Origin: Atrichornis clamosus
Taxonomy: Eukaryota; Chordata; Aves; Passeriformes; Menuridae
NCBI GenBank assembly: GCA_013400975.1
Contig: WBMZ01005389.1
Coordinates: forward strand, 1-64,000
DNA length: 64,000 bases
Reading direction: 5' to 3'
Shown here: positions 30,591-44,300 of the stretch, piece by piece
Layout: the number at the start of each line of letters is the position of its first letter
How positions within the stretch are numbered: position 1 is the first letter of the stretch
Notes under the pieces: model-generated
Database searches by the model: none
What the model saw: the letters and a program-made list of their open reading frames with translations, nothing else
Told to the model about the DNA's origin: nothing
Program-made: the position numbers and the translations under genes

Positions 30591-33229
30591 AATCATTTGA
30601 AGTTGGGGTTGGTGGTGATGTTTTGTGTTAAGACAACAAGGGACAAGTAGAAAGCATAGCTGTCACCTCTTTAAATTGCCACGTTTTCGTTGCCATATTT
30701 TTACACAGCTATCCTACCCTTCTTCTTACCAATTCTTTACAAGTTCCGATCCTTGGGGAAAATCCGAACTCAAATCAACTGAGAAAAACCACAGGGAGAA
30801 GTAGGAGAGGTATTCAAATAGAGGGTGTATGAGACTGTGATGTATGAGTGAAGGCAGAGCAAAAGAAAGCTGTAGAGAGCAGAGTCAGATGAGGCTCTGA
30901 AGTAAATCTTCCTTAATGTTACCTCTGTCTGTCTAGCTGGTGCTGCAGAATTTCTGGGAAGTTTTTGACAGGTTACTGAACTGCACAACTTTAACTCACC
31001 CACTGTTGTAATTGGCACAGTACTAAAATTTTGAAAATTATCAGGCACATTTGATACTCTCAAAGTTGCATTATATTCTGGGTATATATAATTTCAGTAT
31101 ATATATAGTTTCAATAAAAGATAGAGAGGTTAAATCCCTGCTTTAATGCAAAATGATGGAGAGACGTTTAACAAGGTTATAGTGCTACACTGGCAAATGT
31201 GCAGCCCAGAGATGTTGCAAAGGTTCCCTCTGGGCTGGTCTCAGAAATCTGTGCAGAAATATTTCTGGGGCCTTGCATTCCTTTCAGTTGTTCTTTTGAT
31301 GTGACTGTGTTTTCAGATAGTTTTAACTAAACACCAGCTTCAGGACCCTGTACACTTCAAATCTGTACTTTCTTTCTTAAGAATAAAAGCTGGTACATCC
31401 AGCTGCTTTTTTTAACACATTTTCTTTGAGGTGCATCACTCCACTTTGAACCCCAGGTTTTGTTTCCCCTTTCAGCCTGCCTTCTTGCTACCAACTCTGT
31501 CACTTAGCACACCTACTGCTAGAAATGTGCTATTAGATGGTAAGAGCTCCATAAAGTGATGATGTGTGTTGTACTTTTACACACACATGTAGGGAGGAAA
31601 AAATCCTCTTCATGGATAATTTCTTACATTATTACCTCTGAAGGTTATTGCAGCTTTGTCCATGTCTGGTACTGACTGTTGATGGTGGCATTATGCTGGC
31701 CTGACTGGACTAGAGGTTTGAACAAGTCTGACAACTTTCATATTCATAGCAAGAATTCAGTGGAGGGAAAACAGAGATTGGCAGGTCGTGATTAAAGGTC
31801 TCTTGATTATTGCATGTTAGGACTTAAAGCTCACCTACACAGAACACAGCAAGATAACCCTCACCTGAGATAGGCATTGTGCTGACTTTAAGATAAAGTT
31901 ATTAATCATTCATGAACAGTGAATAGATTATTTTGTAAGTTGCATTACCTTCAGTACCAAAGCACTACTGGTAAAAAGCATTCAAAATATATATTTAGAT
32001 AAGGCTAAGTAAACAAGGCAAACTTAGAATACATATGCCAGATTGTTTGAATTATACTTTCCATAGAGGAAATCTTTGTTTTGAACCTTCAGGTTTATGA
32101 AGAAATGTCACCTGAATTTTAGAGGCTTTCTACATATTGGCTTTCACCATGAACTTGAATGTTTTGTGTGCAAGACTGTTCAATATTTCTATCAAGTGGT
32201 TGCATAGAAATTATGATACCATAAGACACCCAAAACTCACGCTCATGTCCATGAACTATGTGATTTGGCAGCACATGTTTTTCTTGTAACATTCTTTTCT
32301 GGTCACAAATACAATTTTTTTCTGTATGAATTATTATGTGCAAGCTCTGCAGCTATTGTTACAATTGCATTGTTTGATATTTTGGTGACTTCTAAGCACC
32401 ACTGATTATTTTTTTAGGCTTGTCATGCAGTTTTAAAGAGTGATAGTTATTGCGCTCTGGCGTTTACAGGTTTGACACTTGATTTTTCCACTGGTGCTTC
32501 TCATCTAGTGGCATCTTCTTTTAAAGAAAAATCTAGCTTGAGTTACCAATCTTTCTAAGAGGCAGTAACAGATTTAGAATCCCATCTTAGGACAGTTTTA
32601 CATATGCAGCATTCATCCTGATTGGACCCAATCCCCATCTGGTGTAAGCTTGTGCAATCTTATCAGTTTCATTTAGCTGTTATAGCTTATAGCAAGTGTG
32701 AATGTGGCCCTTAATATTCTAGCTGACGTTTGCAAAACTCAAAGTTATATAGATGTTCCCATCAAAGCTGATAATTTTTAGCCTAAGAAAAGTGATTTTA
32801 GAATTAATGGTAATGCAGTAAGTATATTATTCTCACTCTTGGTGTGGGTAACCTTTTGCCTCACTGGAGCAGTTTTAAAAGTTAGGTGTACAGTTTAAGG
32901 CTTCACCTAGGGTTAACAGAGATACATAGATTTTTCTGGACAATAGTTTATCTCCTCCTCAAACAGATATCTATGTAAGACTGAAAAAAAACCTCTGAAA
33001 ATATTTGTCTCCTTGTTGAAGGAATATAGAAAAATAATTTTTAGAAACTAGTATTCTTAGACTTTTTTACTGTGTAGGATTTTTTTAAACTTAAAAATTT
33101 AGTTCATGTTGGACAAGATGAATCTCACCCCTCTGCCATCTGTCTTTAACTCTGTTGTCCCTTGAATTCCCATCTGATTTCCCTGGCAACAAATAATTGC
33201 TTTCAACAGAATGGTTGCTGTTAATACAG

Positions 33230-33310
33230 AATTTTGTATTAATTGTGAGTGCATGGATCCAGATTCTGCCTTCATGCACCCTGGTGTAAGTTTGTGGTGA
33301 CTGCTATCAT
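33230..33310. repeat. Possible palindromic MITE-like half
   Basis: 'ccagattctgccttcatgca' followed by 'ccctggtgtaagt' resembles one arm of the palindromic family proposed at 16188 and 35688. A weaker sibling, 'catctggtgtaagcttgtg', occurs near 32637. The call rests on short similarity only. Confidence 0.3.
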
Positions 33311-34194
33311 TCAGTAAGGGTGGTACATATGTGGGTTTTTCCCTCCAGCTTGGGTTAAGCCTGTCTGGACTGTTGCACCACAGTAGGTACTGCATTTCCC
33401 TGGCAGTTTTGAAAGCAGACTCTTAAGTCTCTGACCTTTTGTAGTTACAAAGGAAATCTTGAGGCTGTGATCCAGTGTAGCGTGGTCTACCTTGAATTTG
33501 CACATATGGGTTTAAGCAAACAGCCCTCCTTATTGCCTTGGGCCATTAGCTCTAAAGTCTAATAATAATATACATGTCAGTACAGCTAAATAGTTCAGCA
33601 AGATAATGGAGCAAGACATGGATAGAGTCTGAGGTTCTAGGAAGCACAGAGTCCAGGCAGAAATGAAAGAGATTCTTGTTCCACTGATTCCCTGTCTTTT
33701 ACCGCTTGCACTGCTGCACCCTATAAGCTTTCAAAATATGTTCTTGGCAAAAGAAGTGCAATTTGCCTTTTAATATTTCCTCAACAGGATTCAGATATCT
33801 TTGGTAACATTTACTTGTTGCAGAAGGTTTTTTGTTTTGTTTTCTTTTGTTTTTTATCCAAGATGCCCATCATTGTCTGTTGAAAAGCAGGGCGTTGGCT
33901 TTAAGTGCTGAGGTTTTGCTTTTCATATGCAGCTGTTCTGTACCAAATCATTGACAGCAGAATTGCTTTGGAAAGCTTGGGTCCCTCCCTCTGAGATCAC
34001 TATATTATTCTTTCCACTATCCTGCTTTTCTTTTCAGGACATATTTAGGGAGAGAAGCTTTGCACGTTTCTTTTCAAAGGACTTTGAAGTCACATTCAAC
34101 AAAAATAATGTATTTAAAAACATAAATATTTATTTGAAGAATAATTCAGTTCATTATAGAATTGGTAGCCTTTAATGATTGGCAGTCCTTAAAG

Positions 34195-34330
34195 GAATCT
34201 TCAGCGGGGGCGGACTGAGCCTGTAAATCAAGGAACAACTGACTTATTGAAGTTAATACCCGAGCGATTAATAATAAATTTTAATTTGAAGGCACCCATG
34301 CCTGAAGGTCTCTGAGTGTTGTAACAGAGA
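34195..34330. promoter_or_regulatory. Candidate conserved regulatory element in intron 4
   Basis: A GC-box-like 'cgggggcgg' at 34205-34213 is followed by a dense series of homeodomain-type TAAT/ATTA cores and CpGs ('cccgagcgattaataataaa') and then 'ggcacccatgcctga'. The complexity and CpG retention differ from the surrounding intron. No conservation data were available, so this is pattern-based inference. Confidence 0.3.
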
Positions 34331-35180
34331 TTAAAAAAAGAAAGAAGCTGCAATAAAAGAAGGTGATTTGTGTGTCTGAAGAAAAACAAAAGAATATTTG
34401 GAACCTACGTAAATGAACCTCACCTAAATGTAAAACAAACTACAAGAATAAAAAGGATCTTAGATGTGCTTTGAGACAGTGCTGTGCTTCCACACACATA
34501 GCTTTGCTTAGACCATTCTAGTGGCCAGCTCTAAGTGCAGAAGAAGCTGTCATCCACCTTCTTTACTCACTTCTGATAAAACATAGACACAGGCATCACC
34601 TTTCTGAGTTTTGGTGGCAATCTGATTCTGGTTTTCATGATGGTTAGGACTCCTAGCTTGAAATGTCTCAGGTAAATGGTGCAAGCCTGATTCTCTGAAA
34701 TCTAAAGAACGTGCCTAATTTTCTTAGCTATGTGAAATACTTTTTGTTCCCAGCTGATGGGAAAATTAAACTTTTTATGCTGTTTTTGGCATATGAATTC
34801 AGTAATCATATTGATGCTTTTCTCTTCCAAATGCTGCGGGAATATTTTAGGAAGATGCAAATATCAGCCTCAGTATGTATCCACCATCTCCACTGTGACT
34901 AGTACAGTGCTTCTTTAGAGTTTACAGAAAACACCAAAATAAGACTGGGGAATGCCCATATATTATTTTTTCCAAAGAAATATATATTGCATTTGTTGTG
35001 CAGTGTTAGTTCATTAGTTCATTGATCTTACTGATTATCCTCTGAAATATTTGTGTATTTGAAAATGTCAGCAATGCATACACTTTTTTGGGTTTTTTTG
35101 GAAATGAATTGAAATACTCATCTGAAATGTATAGTAAAAAGTGCAAGGAATTGTTTTACATACTTTATTGCCAAAGTTAA

Positions 35181-35378
<198 letters not shown>

Positions 35379-35687
35379 TGAACATAAGCTATTCTCCCTC
35401 TTTCGTTTGTGCTACGTGAAAAGTATTCTTTATCGTGCTTTCTAAATAAAGATCCTGTGGTCTATTCTGGTTTCTGTCATACTAGTTTTATTTAGAACTG
35501 AAACAATAGCCAACAAATTCAAGCTATGCTAATGAAAGCAGAATTCACTTTTAAAATTTTGCAGTGTTAACCTTGAATAGCAAATCAACTCATACTTTTA
35601 TAATCTCCCCATATATGTCTGGTGCTGCCTTTCCTCCTGTGTTCATGGCATGACTGAATACAGTATAATGTTGGTAGGTCAGGAGCT

Positions 35688-35835
35688 ATGGGCCTGACTC
35701 TGCTATGATTCCAGAGCAAAACAAGCATAATGAATGCAATTCAGTAAAGTTCCACACACACTAAAGTGAATGAAATTACCTCAAAACCAGACTTATGCCC
35801 TTATTCTCCCAGCATAGCAGTACGTATGACTGTGG
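35688..35835. repeat. Degenerate palindromic MITE-like relic
   Basis: 'gggcctgactctgctatgat' opens the segment. Then come 'cagtaaagttccacacacac', 'taaagtgaatgaaattacc' and a closing 'accagacttatgcccttatt'. The layout suggests a long palindrome centred near 35755, with arms now badly eroded. Confidence 0.38.
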
Positions 35836-37529
35836 TTTTTTATGCAGTAGTTTACACCTTTAAAATTAAAAAAATGCTTTTTCTTCTTAACCAAAATTCT
35901 TAGAGTGTGACTGGGCATGGTGCCATTGAATAGACACAGTCATGATCTGTGAAATTATTAGTAAATTGTTACTGTACTGTTCTTTAAATGTAGGGCATTG
36001 TTTCTTCAGTGTAGCATATACGTAGATGAAAGCTGACATTTTGCTTGAACAGGATGGGGTTTCATTACCAACATAATGTTTTTGCTGTTTAAGTGCCTGT
36101 AATGCTTTCAGTTACTCAAGCACAATTACCACAGTATTTGAACACTAAGTAAATAATTATGCAAGAGAGGCATCTATATGAGATTAAAAAAATGCTTTTC
36201 CTTTCTATCCAGAAGATCAGACTGGGAGGGGACAGCTCACAGCATAGTCAGTCATGCAGCAGATCAGGGATGGAACAGGGGTCAGAACTAACTAGTTTCT
36301 AGGAGCTGGGCCCAGGCTTGCTCCAGTAGGTCACAGCACGCTGGGAGTGCAGGCTCTTCAGTTCCCCTTGTGCACCACGATCTGCTGTGCACCTGTGGTG
36401 ATCAGCAGTGTTCACACACCAGTGCAGGTGTCAGGCGGGGCACAACTTTACGCATCGTGGTCGTGTGTTCTGTGCTGGTTTCAGCAGCTAGGGTAGATGT
36501 GGGGCTGGGAGCTGAAACTGCGGTGGGAATAGTCATAAACTCTATGAACAGAACTGTACATGGGGAAAACTTTGATTTCTGTTTGAAATGTCAAAACTGG
36601 ATTCATGCAAATCTAAATAAAAAATAAAATCCTTAACAAATGGAGTAGCACCTGAAATGCTTACAGTTCTAGGGAGAGGGGGGCAGGGGAGGAGAGAGGG
36701 CGTAGATATTGTTTTTTCGGTACGTTTTATGAAAATTGATTAAAGCATTCTTAATCTAGTGGTTAATGGACTATAGTTGACTCATGAGTCAATATCCGTG
36801 ACTTATTTTGTCTACTTCTAACTCTGTGAACAGTTTTGGCAAGATGCTTCACACTTTTGTCACCCTCCTATGGCAAAATGCCAGCCTCTGACAGAAGAAA
36901 AGATAGGATTTTTTTTAAGGCAATTGAAAAAGTCAAACCTGATACACAGAACAGACATGCAAGCACTTAGCAACTGTAGACAGCCCGATATATCAAGAAA
37001 ATATAGTAGTTAACTGTGGGCCAGCTGTAGTTCTGTGCTGTCAGCATGCTATCATTGTGCAGCTCTTCTGTCAGGAAAGTTTGGTTGCTTCTGCTTTAAA
37101 ACAATAGGCTACACATGTTCAAATGTCATGTGCCATCAAATCTAAGTAAACAGCTGAGTTTGTAGCACTGTAAAAATCTATCCGTAGCCAACAGTAAATT
37201 GTTAATGCAATTTCCCTTCTTTTAGCCTGCAATACCCTCATGTATTATGTAGTACTTCATGTTAGAATGTTCACTTGACTATTTTTGTTTAAAACAGATG
37301 CATACCCAGATGCCTCAAACCTCTGTTTCAATGGGGTTTTTTTGCTTGTTTTTCCTCATTCTTACTGAAAGAAAATAAAAGAGAGAAAGAGTATGGACAG
37401 ACAGGCAGGAACTCTTTGCTTCTCTTCAGTGAAGATCATCTGGATCTGTAAGCTGGAGAGGGACATCTCATGTCTGACATCCTCTCAACGTGGCACTGAT
37501 TTTTCATTATTCTTGTGACAATCTTGGTG

Positions 37530-37661
37530 AGAAGGGAGGGAGGGAGGGAGGGAGAGAGGAAGGAAGGAAAGGAGGGAGGGAGAGGAAGGGAGGAAGGGAG
37601 AGAGGGAGGGAGGGAAGGAAAGGAAAGAAGGGAGGAAGGAAGTAAAGGAAGGAAGGAAGGG
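37530..37661 (+). repeat. Purine (GGGA/GGAA)n tract with G-quadruplex motif
   Basis: About 130 bases of almost pure A/G on the sense strand, with a single T near 37643. It opens with five GGG runs separated by single A (37534-37552), an ideal short-loop G-quadruplex pattern. Further GGGA clusters lie at about 37570-37616. The antisense Pro/Ser/Leu-rich open frame here is a shadow of the repeat. Confidence 0.95.
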
Positions 37662-38783
37662 TTGTGAATAACAATATGAAGTAGGTATAAATTGTAGTGG
37701 AAATCTGACTGGTAAATTATAGGTTTTTAGTGGCCAATGGTAAAAAGCTGCTGCTGTTTCCAAGAGGGGGGACACTTTATTGATGGGCAAAATCTTATTG
37801 TACATCAAAGTCTGATTTTGGGCTTCTCTCCATAAACATGGCTGATAATGCCTAGCATATTAGTACAGTCATGAAGAATGAACTGGAAGCAGCCTCAGTT
37901 ACTAAGGTTCCATATCACTTGCAAGGAAAGGATCTATTTTTAGATGCTTCAAGTTTTTAATCTTGGGCTACAATTTTTCATAAACAGCTGTTTGTCTATG
38001 GTTAAACTCTTTGTAATTTCTGCCAAAGCACTGTGGCTGCAGAAACCAGGCAGTAGAAAATGCCTCCCACCCTACCCTCTTTTGAATTATGTATACCAGC
38101 TACCTTAAAATTTACTTAAGACTTGATAGCAAGGGAGCTCTCTTTTAAAGATAAGCCTTCACAGCAGTATGAAAAGCTGCCTGATCTTAACTGTCTTTGG
38201 AAAATAAGTACCTTTCACTTAAACTTCAGAAAATTGTTGAGACCTTCACAGTGAGCTTCCCCTGGGTGTCTGTCCATACAGGCAGTTGTCCATTTGGGCA
38301 GTGTGACTTCCAGTGTAATTCCTGAATCTGGTTTTACACAACTTCTTTTATACTGTTAAAGACCTGTTGTAGGCCCAGGAAGCAAAGAGCAGGAACTTGC
38401 TTGATTTGAATACAGAAGAGACAAAGCTGGATGGGAATGCTGGAGATGGAGAGTTGATTTCAGACAAGGGAAATGTAGGAGGGATTTACTTGATTTTAGG
38501 GTGTGGCAGAGGAAGAAGGAAGGGAGAAGCTGAAAGAGGAAAAAAATTGAAACAGAGATTAGGATCTGTTGAATAAAGATTGGAATATGGAGATAAGAGT
38601 CAGGGAGCAGGGTGTGGGCACTGGAAGTGGCAAAAGAAAGTGCAGGACATAAAGACATGATGTGGTGAAAGTTTAGTGAAAAAGGTTACTATTGTGTAGT
38701 TCCTATGCAATGAAGCATAAAGAATAAAACTCATGGAGGAGAATGGATCTTGGCAAAGGGAGGGAAGTGACAAGATTGAGAAG

Positions 38784-39360
38784 TGAGCCCATGGGAATCT
38801 CCTGAGGTTTAAGAAGACCAAGTGCAAGGTGCTGCACTGGATGGATGGAGCAACCCAGATATCAACACAGGCTGGGGAGGACCAGATCGAGAGCAGCCTT
38901 GCAGATAAGGACTTGGGGATGCTGGTGGATGGGAGACTGGACATGAGCTGACAATGTGCACTCACAGCCCAGAAAGCCAAACGTGTCCTGGGCTGCATCC
39001 AAAGCAGCCTGGCCAGCGGGGCAAGGGAGGGGACTCTGCCCCTCTCCTCTGCCCTGGGGAGATCCCACCTGGAGTGCTGGGGTCCCCAGAACAGGAACAA
39101 CATGGACCTATTGCAAAGAGTCCACAGCCACCAAGATGATTAGAGGGATGGAGCACCTCTCCTATGAGGAAAGGCTGAGAGAATCTGGTTTGTTCAGCCT
39201 GGAAAAGACAAGTCTTAGGGGTGACCTAATTGCAGCCTTCTAGTACCTGAAGGGAGCCTACAAGAAAGATGGAGACAAACTTTTTACAAGAACATGTAGC
39301 AACAGCACAAGGGGAAATGGCCATCCAACTCGGGCCATTCTATGATTCTGTGACCCTGTG
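38784..39360 (+). mobile_element. CR1 fragment, sense, with internal deletion
   Basis: It starts 'gtgagcccatgggaatctcc' and continues with 'aagtgcaaggtgctgcactg', 'ctggacatgagctgacaatg', 'gggctgcatccaaagcagcc', 'gaggaaaggctgagagaatc' and 'ggggtgacctaattgcagcc', the end of the CR1 reverse-transcriptase ORF and following region. It closes with 'ccattctatgattctgtga'. Between 'gcacaaggggaaatgg' and the terminal repeats, most of the usual 3' UTR is missing, so the copy is deleted internally as well as 5'-truncated. The 167-codon antisense frame at 38600-39103 is a shadow. Confidence 0.93.
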
Positions 39361-39807
39361 AAAGAATTTGGTCAGAAAATAAGTTTGTATTCCTCAGGAG
39401 GACCAAAGAGATTATCCTGTTCACAAGCCATGCTCTTCTTCACAGCCTGAGAGAGGATCTTAGGGTTCTTCTATCTCCCCCCTGCTCAGCAGATAGTAAA
39501 TATGGGAGAAAACTAATAGTATTATAGTATTAACTGTGTTCATGATGAGTCTGTATTACTTAAAACCCAAGCTGGAACACTTCCAGTGCTGCTCCTGACC
39601 CACGTATATGTCAGTATGATACCACATGACAGTGTTTGTTTTCCAGTATGTGCTGTTCGTTTGCTTTATCTTAGAAAGTATACCTTCGAGTTTTGTATTT
39701 AAGAAAACTTTATTAGTGTTGCAGTTCAGAAAATAGGAAATGCAAGAGTTAAGGTTGCCTGTGAAACCTTAATTTGTCTCCTTTCTGCATATGTATTTTG
39801 TTGCAGT

Positions 39808-39863
39808 CTTTAATTATGTGATCACATGCTGTTTTTCAGTGGTATGTGATCATATAATTAAAG
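39808..39863. repeat. Long hairpin (22-bp stem, 12-base loop)
   Basis: The left arm at 39808-39829 begins CTTTAATTAT and the right arm at 39842-39863 ends ATAATTAAAG. They are complementary over 22 positions, with two differences that become G-U wobbles in RNA, around the loop at 39830-39841. Each arm also contains a TGATCA palindrome. It could be a MITE core, a cruciform-forming site or a small RNA hairpin. Confidence 0.9.
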
Positions 39864-40284
39864 AGTTTATTATAATGCATACTGTATTGTAATAATATAA
39901 GGGATCCAAATTAAGATTTCATTGGAATTCCTAATCCTTGCATTTTCCGACTTCTGAGTAAAAGTCTTTGTCACTTTAATACTGTTTTTAATGAGGCAGG
40001 TAGAGAGGCATGATAAAGTTGTACAGTCAAAGGCTAAAACTTCCAGAGTGTTAATCACCTAACTTCTAAACTTCTTGGTGCTCAGATTTCAGAAGTCTCT
40101 GTGTATCTTTGTCTGTTAGGGCATTAACTGGGATTCAGAGGCATTCAGGGTGTCTGACTATTACATTCTATAGCTTACAGTCTAAATATGTGTTTAGGAC
40201 TGAAAATTCAGGCATCCAAATTAGAAGATTTGATCACTGACTCTAAGGAATATTTCTGAAGTAAGAGTGCGTGTTTTATTTAAA

Positions 40285-40440
40285 AATGATGGCCTTGTGG
40301 TTAAGACACAAGTATTAATCATAAAACTGGCAAAGTGAGAAACCAAGGCTGCAGACTTCCTGTATTAACAGTGAGTAAGTCGCTTACACTGTCCTCATGA
40401 CAAACCTTTCCTGCTGCTACAAGGGGCCTTAGGCTACTAC
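40285..40440 (+). mobile_element. Possible MIR-like SINE relic
   Basis: 'ggccttgtggttaagacac', 'accaaggctgcagacttcc', 'agtgagtaagtcgcttaca' and 'tcctcatgacaaacc' fall in the order expected for a strongly diverged MIR element. The call is weak. Confidence 0.35.
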
Positions 40441-40514
40441 AGTTTAAAGTTAGGTTAACTAACATATTTTACCACGTGTTAAGTTTAGGTCTAGCTCTGC
40501 CAGATAGCACATTA

Positions 40515-40625
40515 AAAATATACAGTGCCTTGTCTACGCTACAGTTTTGTAATGTGGCAGTTTGAACAAGTTAGGTAACACATTCAGAAGCACGTTTAAC
40601 TCCTTGTCTGGACATGCCCTTCATT
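40515..40625. repeat. Possible old DNA-transposon relic
   Basis: 'ccttgtctacgctacagtt' at 40527 and 'ccttgtctggacatgccc' near 40602 are two forward CCTTGTCT-type motifs about 75 bases apart. The first is shared with the sequence at 30475. Family unknown. Confidence 0.32.
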
Positions 40626-40971
40626 ACTCCATAACTCACGATTCCTCATGTACAGAACTCAGATAACAACACTGAAAAATTCTAGAACTAAATCAGTTCT
40701 TGTAAAACTTATTAATATCTTGGAAGAAGCATAATCAGTTAAGCAAATTACATTAATGTCTAAGGCTTTTTTCTTTATTTTAAATTAAATAGTTTCTTGA
40801 CTATTTTTTCTGTTACTCTTTTGTTGCATTCCCATCATGACAGGTGCCTGCACATGAATTAGAATGGAACTTTACTATAATAAACAAGGCTTTTAGCAGT
40901 TGTATAAGACGAGGATACAGAAACTGAGAGTAATTCGTGTGTTAATAATAAACATTGGGGTTTGTGATTGA

Positions 40972-41337
<366 letters not shown>

Positions 41338-44300
41338 TAAAATTAAATTAGCTGTTTGCAGCAGGAAAGTTTGGTCCAACCTTCCTTATAAGTAGATCAG
41401 CAAAACACATCCATAAAAGGACACTTGTTAAATGTTATCACTGAGTGGTAAATATTAAAATAGTTCCTTGTCCTTGTTCTGCAGTCCCTTGATATGATTA
41501 GCAGAAATGCATTAACCATAGTGCTCTGACAGTTTTAAACTCTCTTGCCAGGAGGTGATGCACGCTTGCTGCACTTGATGGTAAAGAGTAGCTTCATATG
41601 CCTCTTCCTGTCAGATCTGTTTTTAGTGAATCTTCTCTGGCCTTCAACTGTATGTTTTCCTTTTTTCTTTTCCCCTCTCCCCCTCCTTTCCCTCTCTTTT
41701 CTAATTCAAGTGTTGTTTCTCCCAAAGGAAATTGGTTTTGTCACAAGAGACAAATTAAGCTCCTAAGACCTTTGTTTAAATTTGCTATTTATTAGCATTA
41801 GGCATGCTGTGTTCCTTCCCCTCACCCTCTATTTACATAAACAGGAACGTAGGAGAAGTAACCTAGTGGATAGAAACCATGCCTTGATCAGAGCTAAAGT
41901 TATCTCTAAGAAACATGGTTTCTGCAATGAGCATGATCCCTTTGGGTGGAGAGGAGGGGGAAGAGCTAAGAGAAAAGCACGGCCTTGCTTACATGTAGCA
42001 TTCTTTGTCTGATGGCACTGTCTGTCAGAGTAAATTCTTGAAGACTCAATTACCCTCTTTTGAAATTTCTGTTAAACCCCATCACAAACCATACCAGAAG
42101 TTGTTAGCCCATGAGTCTTCTGGCATTTAAGGGTCAGCCTAAGTAACCCAAAAGGACATTGGAATTTTATTCTGGGATGTTTCGTTATGTGTCTGCCAAG
42201 TTCACATACTCCAGAGAACTCAGTAATTAGCAAAATAGCAAGGTGCAAGATGTTATGGCTCCTCAGGTCTCTGGAAGCCAAGGTTTCCAGGATAACTGGC
42301 AGTGATACAATTTGTGGCTCAGACACTGCCCAACAACTATCAGAATTCAATTCTATGTGATGAAGAAAATGCTAAGGCAAAGTATTTATTCTTGTTCAGG
42401 CGACTTGCAGAACACCAATATCATGTTTTCTTAATGCTTTCAGAAAGCGCTTATGCCTGGACTGTGCCTCTGAATTGGCTAAATAGTGCAGTGGATCACA
42501 TTTGGGGCTGAGAACATCCATCATCTCCCATTATTTAGTAAATGTCATTTGTCATTTGCTTTTTTCATAATGCCGCTTGTTAATTCTTTTCCCCCCTGTG
42601 AATACTTATCCCCCATATGCTAGAAACAAAACTTTGTTTTTCATTACTTGTCTCTTCCTGACTTTTCTCTTTTTGCATCACACATGTTAAAGTTTTCCCT
42701 TTGTTGTATTTTATTGCTAGGGGACAGCCTTGAAAGAGACATTCTTTGAGAAGTGTAGCGTGCTGGAGCCAGGGGTATTATTATTACCACCACATGGAGA
42801 AAAGAAAATTACTTCTATTTAGAGAACAAGAAATACAGGTGTATAATTATAATAGATCCCTTCTCACTCATCTACCTGTTCCTGCAGAGCTGGGGGTATG
42901 GTTTGCATTCTTTTCTGCTATTTTCTTTTTAAAAGTAATTACCATGTGAAGATAGCTGGGATCACCGTATGCAAGGTCAGGCACAGAAATATGCTCTCTG
43001 CTGCTGAGGAGGCTCATCTTTTCTGAACTTATGGAAATGCTAGGCATATGGAAGTTCCTGCCAGCCATAGCATGGGAGCATAAATCCAAGTGTAGGACTC
43101 CTACAGCATATTCTGAGAAAAAGAATGGCACATAAATACCTTTGTTTTTAAAAATAACCTTTTGAAACTTTGCAGTGAAATCAATTACGTTAGCACAAAT
43201 GTAATATTCAATTTTGTTTGATTTCATTCTCTCCGTGTGTCTGATTTTTATTGAATTGATTTTCAGGGATGAACTATTGCCATGGTTCCTATCTTTTTGC
43301 TAAGAAAAGAGGAAAAATCAAGCATTTGTTTTTCTTATGTCACAAGTTTGAAAGTTGTTTTTTTAGTAATTGTTATGTGTGCATATACCATCTGTTTTCT
43401 GTTTTCTTTCATGACTTTCTTTAATTTCAGATCTCTGTAATGAATACACTTGAGAAGTTTGATATACAGATAAATGTTTACATACCTATATAAAGGTTAC
43501 CAGTCACATCTCTGTATGGCACTTAAAGGCAACAAGTTAATTTTACAAATCTTAAAGATAATTCTAATTTTTTTAATTTTATGCATTCAATCAACTACAT
43601 ATGCATTTCCATAATCTTCTTAAATCAGGAGGTACCTAAGACTTTGAAGACCCTGAACATACACTGGGAAAAGATCTTTTTATACTTTTAAAATTTAATT
43701 TCTCTCAGTATTTACTGGCAGTTACCATTGGAAAAGAACATTTAGATAAGATGGACCTTTTCTTTAAGCTACTATGGTCATTCTTCTGGATTTTTAAAAG
43801 TTATTCTCTATGGCCAAATTTATTTAATGTCCTGCTTACAACTGCCTTCTTAAGATGTTCTGTTCCAGCTCCATTGCCTCTCCTATGTGGTATTTCTAAG
43901 TCTCAAATAGCTTCCTTTGAGCCAAAATCCTATTTATGTTCCAGCCTTACTCTTTCTGGAATCTTTTATTTTTTATCTGGGGTTTTTAGGCACTTCCAGG
44001 AAAAAAAATATTGTGTATTTCTGCTTTATCTTTACTAAGTCTTTTAAATAGTTAATAAATCGCCTTGGGTTTGAAGATGAATTCTTTAGAGCTACCCATC
44101 TCAACTGCTTCTAAAACATTCTTTTTGACATAGATGTATGTTCCAAGACAAGATTAAATTTACACAGATTTTTTTTTATTGTTTGATTTGCCTTTCTTAG
44201 TAATTTACAAGTATTTATCACAATTTTATCAAAATGTCCCTCTCTTTCTTGTTCACCAAGAAATACTTTTAAACTATAAAATCCTGTGGTTTGTGGATAA

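Noticed and set aside
36220..36330. Possible antisense MIR-like SINE
   Set aside because: 'cagcagatcagggatggaac' is suggestive but the core is not recognisable.
37485..37808. Pro/Ser/Leu-rich antisense frame
   Set aside because: Shadow of the GGGA purine tract.
38600..39103. 167-codon antisense frame
   Set aside because: Lies mostly opposite the sense CR1 fragment at 38784-39360 and has no family features of its own.
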